DNA of 38,301 nt from Porticoccaceae bacterium (GTDB taxonomy: Bacteria; Pseudomonadota; Gammaproteobacteria; Pseudomonadales; Porticoccaceae): positions 1-38,301 of the forward strand of contig JANXGQ010000054.1 of the NCBI GenBank assembly GCA_024959305.1. Reading direction: 5' to 3'. The notes under the pieces are model-generated. The model saw only the letters and a list, made by a program, of their open reading frames with translations. It did no database searches and was not told the origin of the DNA. Made by a program: the position numbers and the translations under genes. This document shows, one piece after another, positions 19,064 to 27,879 of the stretch (positions are counted from its first letter, which is position 1; each line of letters begins with the position of its first letter).

Positions 19064-19390
19064 TCAAATCGCCTTAATGGTGCCTTTTGGCAATACCGCA
19101 TGCACCGCGACTTTTTGAAATTTAAGCTCTTGGTTATTGCTGACTTCCAGTACCAGATACTCGCCTTCGAGTTTGGTAACCTTGCCCAACATGCCACTGG
19201 TCATAACCACCTCATCCCCTTTAGCCAAGGAGCCTACTAGGTCGCTATGCTCCTTCTGCCGCTTGCGCTGTGGCCGTATAACAATAAAATACATAAACAG
19301 AAACAGTCCACCAAACATAATAATGGTGAATATTGGATTGGGTTCATTTGAACCAGCTGCCTCGGCGTAGGCATTAGAAACAAAAAGCAT
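19064..19390 (-). CDS. yajC: Preprotein translocase accessory subunit YajC
   Basis: A 108-residue small membrane protein of the SecDF-YajC complex. It has an N-terminal hydrophobic segment (FTIIMFGGLFLFMYFIVIRPQRKRQKEH), then a soluble domain with the family motif LAKGDEVVMTSGMLGKVTKLE. A good AAGGAAA Shine-Dalgarno precedes the ATG. Odd: the next gene is the D-cysteine desulfhydrase, not secD-secF, and tgt/queA are not upstream, so this yajC is separated from its usual operon in this genome. Confidence 0.95.
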   Translation of the reverse strand: MLFVSNAYAEAAGSNEPNPIFTIIMFGGLFLFMYFIVIRPQRKRQKEHSDLVGSLAKGDEVVMTSGMLGKVTKLEGEYLVLEVSNNQELKFQKVAVHAVLPKGTIKAI

Positions 19391-19454
19391 ATTAAATTTC
19401 CTTAATCTAAAATAATTATTGTAATAAATATTGAATGGTAAACCTGATCAGGCA

Positions 19455-19949
19455 TCAGCTGAGATTGGATTTAACCCAGTCTAAAACCTCTTGGTGATGA
19501 GTCTTTGTTTTCACCCTGTCCATAACCATCACTATATGGCCACTTTTATCAATCACAAAAGTAGAGCGCAGTACGCCCATAAATTCGCGGCCCATAAATT
19601 TCTTTAATCCCCAGGCTCCATACTGTTCGGTAACCTGGTGATCTTCATCCGACAACAGATCAAAGTTAAGTTCCTGTTTATCTTCAAATTTAACCAGCCT
19701 ATCAACCGAGTCTGGACTGACCGCCAGCACTGCGGTATCCAATGCTTGGAAATCTGCATAGGTATCGCGCATACCACAGGCCTGAACCGTACAGCCAGGG
19801 GTCATTGCTTTTGGGTAAAAATACACAACTAAGTTCTTTTTTCCCGCAAAATCGGCCAGCGAAACTTCCTTACCTCTCTGGTTTAAACCTGTAAATGAAG
19901 GTGCTTTGGTTCCAACTTCTACAAATGCCACACTACTCTCTCTATTCAA
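19455..19949 (-). CDS. bcp: Bcp/PrxQ-type peroxiredoxin (thioredoxin-dependent thiol peroxidase)
   Basis: A peroxiredoxin of about 160 residues that reduces hydrogen peroxide and organic hydroperoxides using thioredoxin. The signature FYPKAMTPGCTVQACGMRD holds the peroxidatic C53 and resolving C58 (five apart, as in E. coli Bcp). The start is uncertain: TTG at 19949 (AGGG four bases upstream) or GTG at 19931 (six codons later). The mature fold begins at VEVGTKAPSFTGLN in either case. It is separated from mdh by a bidirectional terminator-like hairpin. Confidence 0.94.
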   Translation of the reverse strand: MNRESSVAFVEVGTKAPSFTGLNQRGKEVSLADFAGKKNLVVYFYPKAMTPGCTVQACGMRDTYADFQALDTAVLAVSPDSVDRLVKFEDKQELNFDLLSDEDHQVTEQYGAWGLKKFMGREFMGVLRSTFVIDKSGHIVMVMDRVKTKTHHQEVLDWVKSNLS

Positions 19950-20038
19950 ATAACCCTAACAGGCTGTAACTGTAGATGAAAACTACTATAAAAAGCTAGA
20001 TTAACTGCCGTTTTTAGCAGATCTTTTTAAGCCCAAAC

Positions 20039-20075
20039 AAAAAAAGCTGCCAAAGGTTAGTTTGACAGCTTTTTT
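20039..20075 (-). terminator. Rho-independent terminator after mdh
   Basis: A stem of AAAAAGCTG(C)CAAA paired with TTTG(A)CAGCTTTTT around a short loop, with runs of A and T on both sides, lies 6 bp beyond the mdh stop. It reads well for the reverse strand. The symmetric tracts could also stop forward transcription. Confidence 0.8.
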
Positions 20076-20080
20076 ATTTT

Positions 20081-21061
20081 CTACGGCAGAAGATGTGCTA
20101 CCGCATCCTTTTCTTCTGTCAACTCCTGTTCTGTGGCAGCCATTTTGCCACGGGAGAACTCATTGATTTCGATACCTTGAACAATCTTCCACTCACCATT
20201 GGCACAGGTGCAGGGGAATGAGTAAATAAGCCCTTCGGCAATTCCATAGCTACCGTCACTGCAAACGCCCATGCTCACCCAATCGCCCGCTTCAGAGCCC
20301 AGAGCCCAGCTTCTCATATGTGCGATTGCAGCATTGGCGGCCGAGGCGGCACTGGAGGCTCCCCGAGCCTTAATAATAGCGGCTCCTCGCTGCTGTACAC
20401 TGGGTATAAACTGCTCTTCATACCAAGACTGATCAATCATATCTATAGCGGCCTGCCCCTTCACCTCAGTCTGGTGGAGATCCGGGTATTGAGTTGCCGA
20501 ATGATTGCCCCAAATGGTCATCTGGGTGACATCGTTAATGGTAGTCCCCGTTTTCTCTGCAATTTGGCTCATGGCCCGGTTGTGATCTAACCTTGTCATC
20601 GCGGTAAATTGACGAGGATCTATATCCGGTGCATTGCGCTGAGTAATTAATGCATTGGTATTTGCCGGATTGCCGACCACCAACACTTTAATATCTTTGC
20701 TGGCATGGTCGTTGATAGCTTTGCCCTGTGCGGAGAATATTGCCGCATTGGCTTCGAGCAGATCTTTGCGTTCCATACCCGGTCCACGAGGTCGAGCGCC
20801 GACAAGCAATGCGTAATCTGTATTTTTAAATGCAATCTCTGCTTGATCTGTACAGAGCACCCCAGCCAACAGTGGGAAAGCGCAATCTTCAAGCTCCATA
20901 GCAACACCTTTCAGTGCCTCCAGAGCTGGAGTAATTTCAAGCATTTGTAAAATAACAGGTTGATTGGGGCCCAACATCTCGCCAGCAGCTATACGAAACA
21001 ACAGGGAATAGCTAATCTGACCTGCTGCACCTGTAACGGTAACACGAACGGGTGAAGTCAC
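20081..21061 (-). CDS. mdh: Malate dehydrogenase
   Basis: A 326-residue NAD-dependent malate dehydrogenase of the cytosolic-type group (longer than the 312-residue E. coli enzyme). Motifs: nucleotide loop [19 protein letters not shown], substrate arginines in [38 protein letters not shown], and the catalytic His in [12 protein letters not shown]. It interconverts malate and oxaloacetate in the TCA cycle. The start is a GTG with GGAG 7 nt upstream. It forms a monocistronic unit ending at the hairpin. Confidence 0.96.
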   Translation of the reverse strand: MTSPVRVTVTGAAGQISYSLLFRIAAGEMLGPNQPVILQMLEITPALEALKGVAMELEDCAFPLLAGVLCTDQAEIAFKNTDYALLVGARPRGPGMERKDLLEANAAIFSAQGKAINDHASKDIKVLVVGNPANTNALITQRNAPDIDPRQFTAMTRLDHNRAMSQIAEKTGTTINDVTQMTIWGNHSATQYPDLHQTEVKGQAAIDMIDQSWYEEQFIPSVQQRGAAIIKARGASSAASAANAAIAHMRSWALGSEAGDWVSMGVCSDGSYGIAEGLIYSFPCTCANGEWKIVQGIEINEFSRGKMAATEQELTEEKDAVAHLLP

Positions 21062-21287
21062 GGTTTATCTCCATAAAATGATTAATCTCGAATGTCGCTA
21101 AAAAGCGCAGGACATTATAGTGCCCGCACAGAAAAAAGCATCACTAAGAGACTTCAAAGTGACTATTTAGTCGATCTTGAGAGTCGTTGATAAAGTTGCA
21201 GGTTGTTACTGGCGACAACAGGATCACGCGAGTCATGGATGCGATATTTGCGGCGATTCTACGGTAGCAGATAAAGCTACGCTCTGG

Positions 21288-21601
21288 TTACTGCACCACC
21301 TGTAGTGCGGCTTGTACAGCGGTTGGTATGATTATGAGCTTTGTCATCACGAAATTCATTCCGAGGATCGCTAAAACGGTGGCAAGTTGCATTTGCCACA
21401 TTTTAACCCTGAGACCGTGGCCAAGTAACTCAATCTCTTTCTTAAAGTCTTTCTTCAAATCTTTAATGTCGTATTTGGTTGCTAACTCCGCTGTAACTTC
21501 CATCAAAACCTCCACATGCGCGTCCGCCTGCTTATCTGGAACCCCTGCTTTACCAAGGTTTTTGGCGGCTCTGTGTGTGTGTCAAAAACTGTTGCTGTCA
21601 T
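21288..21601 (-). pseudogene. DUF1640-like coiled-coil membrane protein, frameshifted in a CA repeat
   Basis: The downstream frame encodes a coiled-coil region (ELATKYDIKDLKKDFKKEIE) followed by one membrane segment (MQLATVLAILGMNFVMTKLI), typical of DUF1640/CCDC90-like proteins. The natural start is the ATG at 21601, with AAGGGA 6 nt upstream. It reads MTATVFDTHT and then runs out of frame. Removing one CA unit from the CACACACACA run (21571-21583 region) gives MTATVFDTHRAAKNLGKAGV, which joins the downstream frame and yields a normal 103-residue protein. So the gene carries a 2-nt expansion: a pseudogene, a slippage-controlled gene or a sequencing error. Confidence 0.75.
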
Positions 21602-21667
21602 TAAAAATCCCTTGCGCTTTATACTCCCTTTTCTAAACCGCAGCCCCATATTAAGGAGATTTCAAGG

Positions 21668-21769
21668 ATGCACATAACAACTATTCATATTGCAATTGGC
21701 CTGTTTCTACTGGGAATTACCGCCTTTCTGATATACGCGATTGGCAACAGTTCGGCCTCAAGGGAATAA
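21668..21769 (+). CDS. Small single-pass membrane protein (33 aa)
   Basis: An ORF of 34 codons starting MHITTIHIAIGLFLLG, with one hydrophobic stretch of about 20 residues (residues 5-25) and a short polar C-terminus ending SSASRE. AAGGAG (21653-21658) lies 9 nt before the ATG. The stop is 2 bp before the end of the opposite-strand dUTPase gene. The good ribosome site and clean membrane profile argue that it is real, but I do not recognise the family. Confidence 0.5.
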   Translation: MHITTIHIAIGLFLLGITAFLIYAIGNSSASRE

Positions 21770-21770
21770 T

Positions 21771-22391
21771 TTAATCACACAATTTGCGGTAAACCGTTTC
21801 CATTTCACTATATAGATCATCTTTGAAAGTGGCTGATGATGTGTCCAGCCTTGAAACGATCTCTACCAAATGCTCATTATCCTCTTGACCGCCCCACTGC
21901 TTGTGGTAACTGCCGTCTTGGTAGCCATTATCCTGCCTAAAGAAATTGAGAACATTTTTACCCACATAGCCAATATAAAGCTGATCGAAGTCCATATTAA
22001 TGCCCTTCATCAGACCGGCAAAACCAGCGATATCAAAATCTTTGCTAATCAATGTGTTAGAGGTAAAACCCTCGAGATCGACCGGAAAATCCCCGCTGGC
22101 CTGAGGTGTAGAAAATCCTTCAATCACTGATTCAGTAATACTTTCTAGGGGCTGATCCTTAAGCAATAGTAAGCTGAGTCCGAAATGCCATATATCTACT
22201 AGCTCCAAGGCAATTTGATCAATATCCGGATGCTGTTTTTTCCACCATTTCCAGCCGTGGTGATCAAGCAATTCGGCGCATTCTATCCAAATAGCACGAT
22301 ACCACTCAAAATTCTGTGAGCGCCAGTTTTGATGGACTTTGCAGTTCATACTGTCCTGCAGTTCCAACATGCTTTTAATCTGTTGTTTCAT
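21771..22391 (-). CDS. dUTP diphosphatase, dimeric (all-alpha NTP-PPase) type
   Basis: A 206-residue all-alpha dUTPase of the dimeric family, distinct from trimeric Dut. Motifs: metal-binding IECAELLDHHGWKWWK, ELVDIWHFGLS, and KNVLNFFRQDNGYQDGSYHK. It hydrolyses dUTP to dUMP, keeping uracil out of DNA and feeding thymidylate synthesis; tmk in the same reverse block uses the product's derivative dTMP. The start is 9 bp after the metallo-hydrolase stop, so it is the last gene of that transcript. Confidence 0.92.
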   Translation of the reverse strand: MKQQIKSMLELQDSMNCKVHQNWRSQNFEWYRAIWIECAELLDHHGWKWWKKQHPDIDQIALELVDIWHFGLSLLLLKDQPLESITESVIEGFSTPQASGDFPVDLEGFTSNTLISKDFDIAGFAGLMKGINMDFDQLYIGYVGKNVLNFFRQDNGYQDGSYHKQWGGQEDNEHLVEIVSRLDTSSATFKDDLYSEMETVYRKLCD

Positions 22392-22400
22392 AATAAATCC

Positions 22401-23054
22401 TTATGCGCGGACAAAATTGTTGGCGACTTTTTCATTTTCAATACTGGTATTGGGGCCATGCCCAGTAACCACTACCGCATCATCGGCGAGACTATAGATC
22501 CGCTCTTTAATTGAAGTGACAATTTGATCAAAATCACCTCCGGGAAGATCGGTGCGCCCAATACTACCTAAAAACAGCGTATCCCCAGCAATCAGGGTCT
22601 TGTATTCCTCAAACCAAAAGCTCACAGAGCCTGGCGTGTGACCCGGGGTGTGGATGGCCACGCCGCCACAACAGCCAAGATCTTGATCATCGTGCAAATA
22701 ATGGTCTGGATTGGGCAGTGACACTGGAGGCACGCCAAACATTAGGCATTGCTGCTCTACCATATCCCACAAAAACTGGTCAGACTGATGCAAATATATT
22801 GGCGCACCTGTGGCATTCTTTATTTCCCCAGCAGCTAATATATGGTCTAGGTGTGCATGGGTGTGGATAATCGCCACTAATTTTAACTCAAGCTGTTTTA
22901 ACAGTGCCAGTATTTGATCTGCATCACCACCTGGATCGACCACCAGAGCCCGCCCTGAAATTCTGTCACCTATTATTGAACAGTTGCACTGCAGTGGCCC
23001 CACCGGAAAGGTTTTGATAATAAATTGTGACTGGGTATCGCCGTTGTCGGACAT
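22401..23054 (-). CDS. MBL-fold metallo-hydrolase, glyoxalase II-like (YcbL type)
   Basis: A 217-residue metallo-beta-lactamase fold protein. Metal ligands: HTHAHLDH, PGHTPGS, AGDTLF and a late VTGHGPNT. It is short compared with true glyoxalase II (about 250) and resembles YcbL/GloC-type hydroxyacylglutathione hydrolases. Substrate is not proven by sequence. It lies 20 bp downstream of tatD and 9 bp upstream of the dUTPase gene in the same direction. Confidence 0.9.
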   Translation of the reverse strand: MSDNGDTQSQFIIKTFPVGPLQCNCSIIGDRISGRALVVDPGGDADQILALLKQLELKLVAIIHTHAHLDHILAAGEIKNATGAPIYLHQSDQFLWDMVEQQCLMFGVPPVSLPNPDHYLHDDQDLGCCGGVAIHTPGHTPGSVSFWFEEYKTLIAGDTLFLGSIGRTDLPGGDFDQIVTSIKERIYSLADDAVVVTGHGPNTSIENEKVANNFVRA

Positions 23055-23074
23055 AATTTATGCTCTCTGACTTT

Positions 23075-23851
23075 TTAATTGTCTATTTTAAACAGTCGAA
23101 AGAAGTTTTGAGTGGTAATTTCTGCCAATTCCTCAATCTTAATATTCTTTACATCGGCGACGCACTGGGCGACTTCATAAACATATTGGGGCTCATTCTG
23201 TTGACCTCGATATGGCACCGGCGCCAGCCACGGCGAGTCGGTCTCAACTAAAAGCCTATCCAGCGGGGTTTTAGCAACCACTTCGCGCAAATCACTGGCA
23301 TTCTTGAAGGTCACAATACCCGAAAAAGACAGGTAAAATCCAAGATCCAGAGCGGCCTCGGCCATCTCCCACGTCTCGGTAAAACAGTGCAGCACGCCAG
23401 CCGCTGCTGAACAGTGCTCCCGAAGCAGGCTGATGGTTTCCTCTCGTGCATCTCTAGTATGCACAATCACCGGCTTGTGAAGCCTTTGACCGGCACTAAG
23501 ATGATTGACAAAGCTACTGCGCTGCCACTCGTAGGTATCAGCGCTGTAAAAGTTATCCAAACCGGTTTCTCCTATAGCCACCACTTTGGGTGCTTGCGCT
23601 AGGGAGACAATTTCTTCCACAGAGGGAACTGGCAACTCAGTTTCTTGAAGCGGGTGCACACCCACCGAGGAATAGATATTGCTATATTTTGATGTCAGGT
23701 CCATCAGCGATTTGGAGCTGTCCAGATCCACTGCCACAGTCAAAAAATGCGACACGCCGCGAGCCTCGGCATCCTGAATAACGGAATCTAGCCCCCCTTC
23801 CCTCTCTGAAAGGTCTAGGCGGTCGAGATGGCAATGGGAATCTACAAGCAT
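23075..23851 (-). CDS. TatD family metal-dependent hydrolase (YcfH type)
   Basis: A 258-residue TIM-barrel metallo-enzyme of the TatD family (deoxyribonuclease-like). Motifs: DSHCHLDRL, AIGETGLDNFY, VIVHTRDA, LHCFTET, and the late VETDSPWLAPVPYRG. It follows holB, as in many gammaproteobacteria. A PilZ-domain gene often sits between them; here it is absent. Confidence 0.94.
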   Translation of the reverse strand: MLVDSHCHLDRLDLSEREGGLDSVIQDAEARGVSHFLTVAVDLDSSKSLMDLTSKYSNIYSSVGVHPLQETELPVPSVEEIVSLAQAPKVVAIGETGLDNFYSADTYEWQRSSFVNHLSAGQRLHKPVIVHTRDAREETISLLREHCSAAAGVLHCFTETWEMAEAALDLGFYLSFSGIVTFKNASDLREVVAKTPLDRLLVETDSPWLAPVPYRGQQNEPQYVYEVAQCVADVKNIKIEELAEITTQNFFRLFKIDN

Positions 23852-23890
23852 ACTAAACCTTTCTCAGTGACCAATAACAGTGGGAAGCCT

Positions 23891-24823
23891 TTAGCGACCT
23901 CGCTGAAAAACCTGCGACCATTCTATAAATAACTCCTCCCAAAGTAACTGAGTATTTATAGTTGAGCCCGACAAAATCCAACCTCTGGCCTTAATTAGCT
24001 TATCTAAAAAATGAAATAAAGCGGGGTTGCGCTGATTTTGAAGCTCTCCAGTTATCAGTCGGTGAATATAATTCATAATCCATTCAACTAACTCATCGGC
24101 ATCATATTTTTGGCACGCCTGTGCAGCATCCAGCGGTGTGGCTTCGGCTCGACGCACAGAGTCTAAAAGCGCCTCAACATGCTGTCGGCTTTCAAGCCCA
24201 TCGCCCTGTAGATACTCCAGAGCCAAAAGTGGACGCCCGCCGGCCATTTCGAGAACCTTGGAAACTTCTGCATGCTCCCCAGCCACCTCCATCAGCCAGC
24301 GATGGGCCATATCGCTCCCCGGTATCCCCAGAGTTTCGATCTGACAGCGACTGCGAATTGTTGGCGGCACCAGACTAGGTCTATGTGAGATCAATATCAA
24401 AAGGGTATTGGCCTGAGGCTCTTCTAAGCTTTTAAGTAGAGCGTTGGAAGCGGCTATATTCATGGACTCTGCAGGGCTTATCAGCGCCACTTTCCAACCC
24501 CCCTGCTGGGATGTTTTTTCAAGAGCCGAACAGAGCCCTCTGATTTGGGTAATTTTAATCAGCTTACCCGATTCCTCAGGTTCAACCCGAATAAGATCTG
24601 GATGGGTTCCCGCCGCCAATAGCTGGCAAGCTTTACAGCTGCCACAGGCATATCCATTGTGCGTCGCCACGCATAGTAATCGTTCGGCCATTGCACAGGC
24701 GAGGCGCTCGACACCCATTCCTTCGCCGCCATTTAATATAAGCGCATGGGGCACTCGCCGCTGTTCGATACGATGATTAAAATTTTCCCACACTGCCTGC
24801 TGCCAAGGGAAAGGCAATGACAT
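23891..24823 (-). CDS. holB: DNA polymerase III subunit delta prime
   Basis: A 310-residue clamp-loader subunit (AAA+ fold). It has the start MSLPFPWQQAVWENF, RVPHALILNGGEGMG, the four-Cys zinc module around CGSCKACQLLAAGTHPD, the sensor region SNALLKSLEEPQANTLLIL and RSRCQ. With HolA and DnaX it loads the beta clamp. The frame extends upstream to a TTG at 24883 that overlaps tmk, but MSLPFPWQ is where the family alignment starts, so I set the start at 24823. It lies just downstream of tmk in the pabC-mltG-tmk-holB-tatD order. Confidence 0.93.
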   Translation of the reverse strand: MSLPFPWQQAVWENFNHRIEQRRVPHALILNGGEGMGVERLACAMAERLLCVATHNGYACGSCKACQLLAAGTHPDLIRVEPEESGKLIKITQIRGLCSALEKTSQQGGWKVALISPAESMNIAASNALLKSLEEPQANTLLILISHRPSLVPPTIRSRCQIETLGIPGSDMAHRWLMEVAGEHAEVSKVLEMAGGRPLLALEYLQGDGLESRQHVEALLDSVRRAEATPLDAAQACQKYDADELVEWIMNYIHRLITGELQNQRNPALFHFLDKLIKARGWILSGSTINTQLLWEELFIEWSQVFQRGR

Positions 24824-24855
24824 TGAACTGTTAACCGAAAGCGCTGTTGCCAATT

Positions 24856-25494
24856 TTATCCGCGCTCCTCTAGCGACAACCAAAAGTTGTCTAAGGCATC
24901 GCCAATCTGCGCTTGAACCAGCGGCAGAGATAATGATGCATCAATTAACACACAGCGTTGCGGATATTGCTTAGCAATGTTGTGATAGGCCTCGCGAACC
25001 CGTTTAAAAAATACTGTATGTTCTTGTTCAAAACGATCCGGCTGACTGCGCTCGCCAGCGCGTTGCAAGCCCTGTTCCACCGGTATATCTAGAATAAGCG
25101 TAAGATCCGGCCTTAGGTCTCCCTGAACCGTTGCCTCAAGATTAGAAATCAATTCGTATCCCATGTCCCTTCCGGCCCCTTGATAGGCATAGGTAGCATC
25201 GGTAAAGCGATCGCACAGTACCCAGTTACCAGCTGCTAATTGAGGCTCTATCAGCTGATCTAAATGCTGGGCTCTGCCGGCAAACATCAGTAGCAATTCG
25301 GCTTTGCTACAAACCTCTTCATCTCTAGTTGCCAGCAGCAGCTGTCTAACTTCTTCAGCAAGCGGGGTGCCCCCTGGCTCACGAGTGCTGACAAAGGAAA
25401 CCTCTCTAGATTTTAACCAGCCTTTGATAAACTCAATATTGGTGGTTTTACCTACGCCCTCTGTGCCTTCAATTGTTAAAAATTTGCCTCGCAT
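24856..25494 (-). CDS. tmk: Thymidylate kinase
   Basis: A 212-residue dTMP kinase: P-loop FLTIEGTEGVGKTTN, substrate motif TREPGGTPLAEEVR, CDRFTDATYAYQGAGRDM, and LILDIPVEQGLQRAGERSQPDRFE (lid region). It phosphorylates dTMP to dTDP. The ATG is 29 bp downstream of the mltG stop. Confidence 0.97.
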   Translation of the reverse strand: MRGKFLTIEGTEGVGKTTNIEFIKGWLKSREVSFVSTREPGGTPLAEEVRQLLLATRDEEVCSKAELLLMFAGRAQHLDQLIEPQLAAGNWVLCDRFTDATYAYQGAGRDMGYELISNLEATVQGDLRPDLTLILDIPVEQGLQRAGERSQPDRFEQEHTVFFKRVREAYHNIAKQYPQRCVLIDASLSLPLVQAQIGDALDNFWLSLEERG

Positions 25495-25523
25495 AGATAC
25501 CTAATTCACAGTTTTTATGGTTC

Positions 25524-26573
25524 TTATGGCGCCGATTGGTATTCCTGCGCCCGCTGTTCAATCTGATAATGTCGCACTGCCTCAAGATGATCCCTCATAT
25601 TATCAGAAAAATGATGACCACCATCACCTCGAGCAACAAAATAAAGGCTAGACCCCAACTGAGGGTGCAGCGCAGCTTGAATAGATGCCGCCCCCGGCAT
25701 AGCAATAGGGGTCGGCGGCAATCCATTGACCCTATAAGTATTGTAAGGCGTGTGCTGTTTTAAATCTCGATGGCGTATATTGCCCTGATAGCGATCACCC
25801 ATACCGTAGATAACCGTGGGATCAGTTTGCAAGCGCATCCCCTTGAGTAAACGCCGCACAAATACCCCAGCAATGGCCGGTCGCTCCGCCGCCAATCCAG
25901 TTTCCTTCTCAATAATAGAGGCCATAATCAATGCCTCATAGGCTGTTTTATAGGGCAAATCGGACGCTCTGGACTGCCAAGCTCGACTCAATTCGCTACG
26001 CATATGCTTATGTGCCTGATTGAGAATATCGAATAGACTGTCATTCTTGCGGTAACTGTAAGTATCTGGGAAAAACCAGCCCTCTGGATGGCTTATATCA
26101 ATATCAGCAGCTTCCAGTAACTCTGACTGATCCATTGAGGTTACCGCAGAAAATTGCGGTACTTCTGCCAAGTGCTGTAACCACTGCTTAAATGTCCAAC
26201 CCTCCAGAAAGGTGATCTTGTATAGAACAACCTGACCACGATTAAATTTATTTAAGAGCGTCAATGGCGTATCTGTGGGATCAATCCAATACTCCCCCGC
26301 CTGAATGGACGTCAGATCAAATAGCCTTGCATAGGCAGTTAATAGCCATGGATATAAGATAATCCGCTGATTCTGAAGTCTTGTATTGACCTCACTGAGG
26401 TTGCTACCCCTCTCAATTGACCACAGCAATCGCCCCTGTGGATCTAAATCCATAGTTTCAGGCAGGGCCACTGGCCTGTCTAAATTGTGCTGAATAATCA
26501 TATAAGCTAACCCGACAATAAGGATCGATATCAGAGTTAATGGCGCAAGCAGTTTTAGTATTGGATATTTCAT
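25524..26573 (-). CDS. mltG: Endolytic murein transglycosylase MltG (YceG)
   Basis: A 349-residue inner-membrane protein with one N-terminal transmembrane segment (about 8-28) and a periplasmic YceG domain. Catalytic Glu is in SIIEKETGLAAERP; further motifs are MRLQTDPTVIYGMG, YNTYRVNGLPPTPIAMPG and HHFSDN. It cleaves nascent glycan strands, helping set their length. Its ATG overlaps the pabC stop (ATGA), showing tight coupling. Confidence 0.96.
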   Translation of the reverse strand: MKYPILKLLAPLTLISILIVGLAYMIIQHNLDRPVALPETMDLDPQGRLLWSIERGSNLSEVNTRLQNQRIILYPWLLTAYARLFDLTSIQAGEYWIDPTDTPLTLLNKFNRGQVVLYKITFLEGWTFKQWLQHLAEVPQFSAVTSMDQSELLEAADIDISHPEGWFFPDTYSYRKNDSLFDILNQAHKHMRSELSRAWQSRASDLPYKTAYEALIMASIIEKETGLAAERPAIAGVFVRRLLKGMRLQTDPTVIYGMGDRYQGNIRHRDLKQHTPYNTYRVNGLPPTPIAMPGAASIQAALHPQLGSSLYFVARGDGGHHFSDNMRDHLEAVRHYQIEQRAQEYQSAP

Positions 26574-27463
26574 TGATAATGGGGGTATTTTTCAACCAGT
26601 TTCGATCTGAGCATAAGAGTTTGTTCGCCTATAGGCAAAGACTTAACAGGCTTATTCTGGGAATTATGTACTGAAGTGACGGCAACCAGCCCCCTGATCG
26701 AATTGCAGACAAATAGCTCCTGACATAAGGCCAACTCGCCAGAGCTTACCTCTACCACTGCAACTGGAATCTGACAGGCGGGGAATATCTCTTCGAGAAG
26801 AAGAGATCTCATCACACCAGAGACACCGGCAACATCCAAACGGGGAGTCAACCAATCCCCAGAGGCATTTTTTAAAAAAACATTGGCAGATATGGATTCA
26901 ATTAACTGATTTGCATCCGTGAACATCAACCCATCCTGATAATCTGCACAATCCCATTCACGCCGCGCAAGCACCTGATCTAGGCGGTTGAGATGCTTGA
27001 TACCAGCCAAGGCACTGTTGTATGGCAGTCTGTGCTCGCTGTAACGCACTGCAATGCCCTCACCCCTCTGGCGATCCATATCCTCAGGTACAGGCGAATA
27101 GAGGCAGATAATAGACGGGTCAGTCACTTCTGGGCTTTGATAGCCACGACCTCCAACGCCAGCTGTGACGATTATCTTAAGAACTCCTTTGCCAACAGCA
27201 TCGGATTCAAGAACCTCTACAAGCTGTTTTAGATACTGCTCTACCCTTTCAAATTGAATAGGAATACCCAGTTTGTGGGCATCGCGACAGAGTCGTAAGA
27301 GATGGCGCTCTAAAAGAGGAAGCTCAGCGTTATAAAGCAGAATTGATTCAAACAGACCATGCCCATAGGCCAAGCCACGGTCTTGAAACAGATCGGCCCT
27401 CTGTTTGACAGAATAATCTATTAGCTGACCATTGAGGTTACCGTAGAATTTGGATTTTGGCAT
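26570..27463 (-). CDS. pabC: Aminodeoxychorismate lyase
   Basis: A 297-residue fold-type IV PLP lyase making p-aminobenzoate for folate. PLP lysine K156 is in AGIKHLNRLDQVLARREW; the start region DRGLAYGHGLFESI is typical. It is the first gene after the acpP terminator, so I place a new transcription unit here (pabC-mltG-tmk-holB-tatD and on to dUTPase). A candidate promoter (TTGTCA at 27500-27505, 17 bp, TATCAA at 27477-27482) would leave only a very short leader, so it is uncertain. Confidence 0.93.
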   Translation of the reverse strand: MPKSKFYGNLNGQLIDYSVKQRADLFQDRGLAYGHGLFESILLYNAELPLLERHLLRLCRDAHKLGIPIQFERVEQYLKQLVEVLESDAVGKGVLKIIVTAGVGGRGYQSPEVTDPSIICLYSPVPEDMDRQRGEGIAVRYSEHRLPYNSALAGIKHLNRLDQVLARREWDCADYQDGLMFTDANQLIESISANVFLKNASGDWLTPRLDVAGVSGVMRSLLLEEIFPACQIPVAVVEVSSGELALCQELFVCNSIRGLVAVTSVHNSQNKPVKSLPIGEQTLMLRSKLVEKYPHYQ

Positions 27464-27518
27464 AGTATGCTGTGCTTTGATAATTGACAGCGACCATTAT
27501 GACAAAACTTGCGCCCAT

Positions 27519-27555
27519 AAAAAAACCGCCCCTTAACTTAAAGGAGCGGTTTTTA
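27519..27555 (-). terminator. Rho-independent terminator after acpP
   Basis: On the reverse strand AAAAACCGCTCCTT pairs with AAGGGGCGGTTTTT (one G-U wobble), followed by a run of T. It sits 11 bp past the acpP stop and should separate acpP from pabC. Confidence 0.85.
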
Positions 27556-27565
27556 TTATTTTTAC

Positions 27566-27799
27566 TTAGCTATTCGCTTGGATGTAAGTGACCGCATCTT
27601 GCACTGTAGCGATCTTTTCAGCTTCTTCATCCGGTATCTCTGCATCAAATTCCTCTTCAAGAGCCATGATCAACTCCACAGTATCCAATGAATCCGCACC
27701 TAGGTCTTCTACAAAAGATGAAGTTGATTGGACGTCTTCTGCTTTCACGCCAAGTTGCTCAGCGACCATTTTAATAACGCGTTCTTCGATGTTACTCAT
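27566..27799 (-). CDS. acpP: Acyl carrier protein
   Basis: A 77-residue ACP, the usual length. Phosphopantetheine attachment serine S37 lies in [13 protein letters not shown]. It carries acyl chains for fatty acid and lipid synthesis. An AGGAG-type ribosome site lies upstream. The 165-bp gap after fabG holds a -10-like TAAAAT with a GC-rich discriminator, and a strong terminator follows, so acpP can be expressed by itself at a high level. fabF, which normally comes next, is absent here. Confidence 0.98.
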   Translation of the reverse strand: MSNIEERVIKMVAEQLGVKAEDVQSTSSFVEDLGADSLDTVELIMALEEEFDAEIPDEEAEKIATVQDAVTYIQANS

Positions 27800-27879
27800 C
27801 GTTGTTTCACTCCTATAAGGGATCAGATGTCTTTCTTGTCAGATGAGCCACAGCGACTCGAATAACCGAAATCTTTATG

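Noticed and set aside
21328..21636. Forward ORF of 102 codons opposite the DUF1640 gene
   Set aside because: It is antisense to a recognisable coiled-coil/membrane protein, and its sequence has no family character.
27588..27818. Serine-rich forward ORF opposite acpP
   Set aside because: A shadow of the highly biased acpP sequence.
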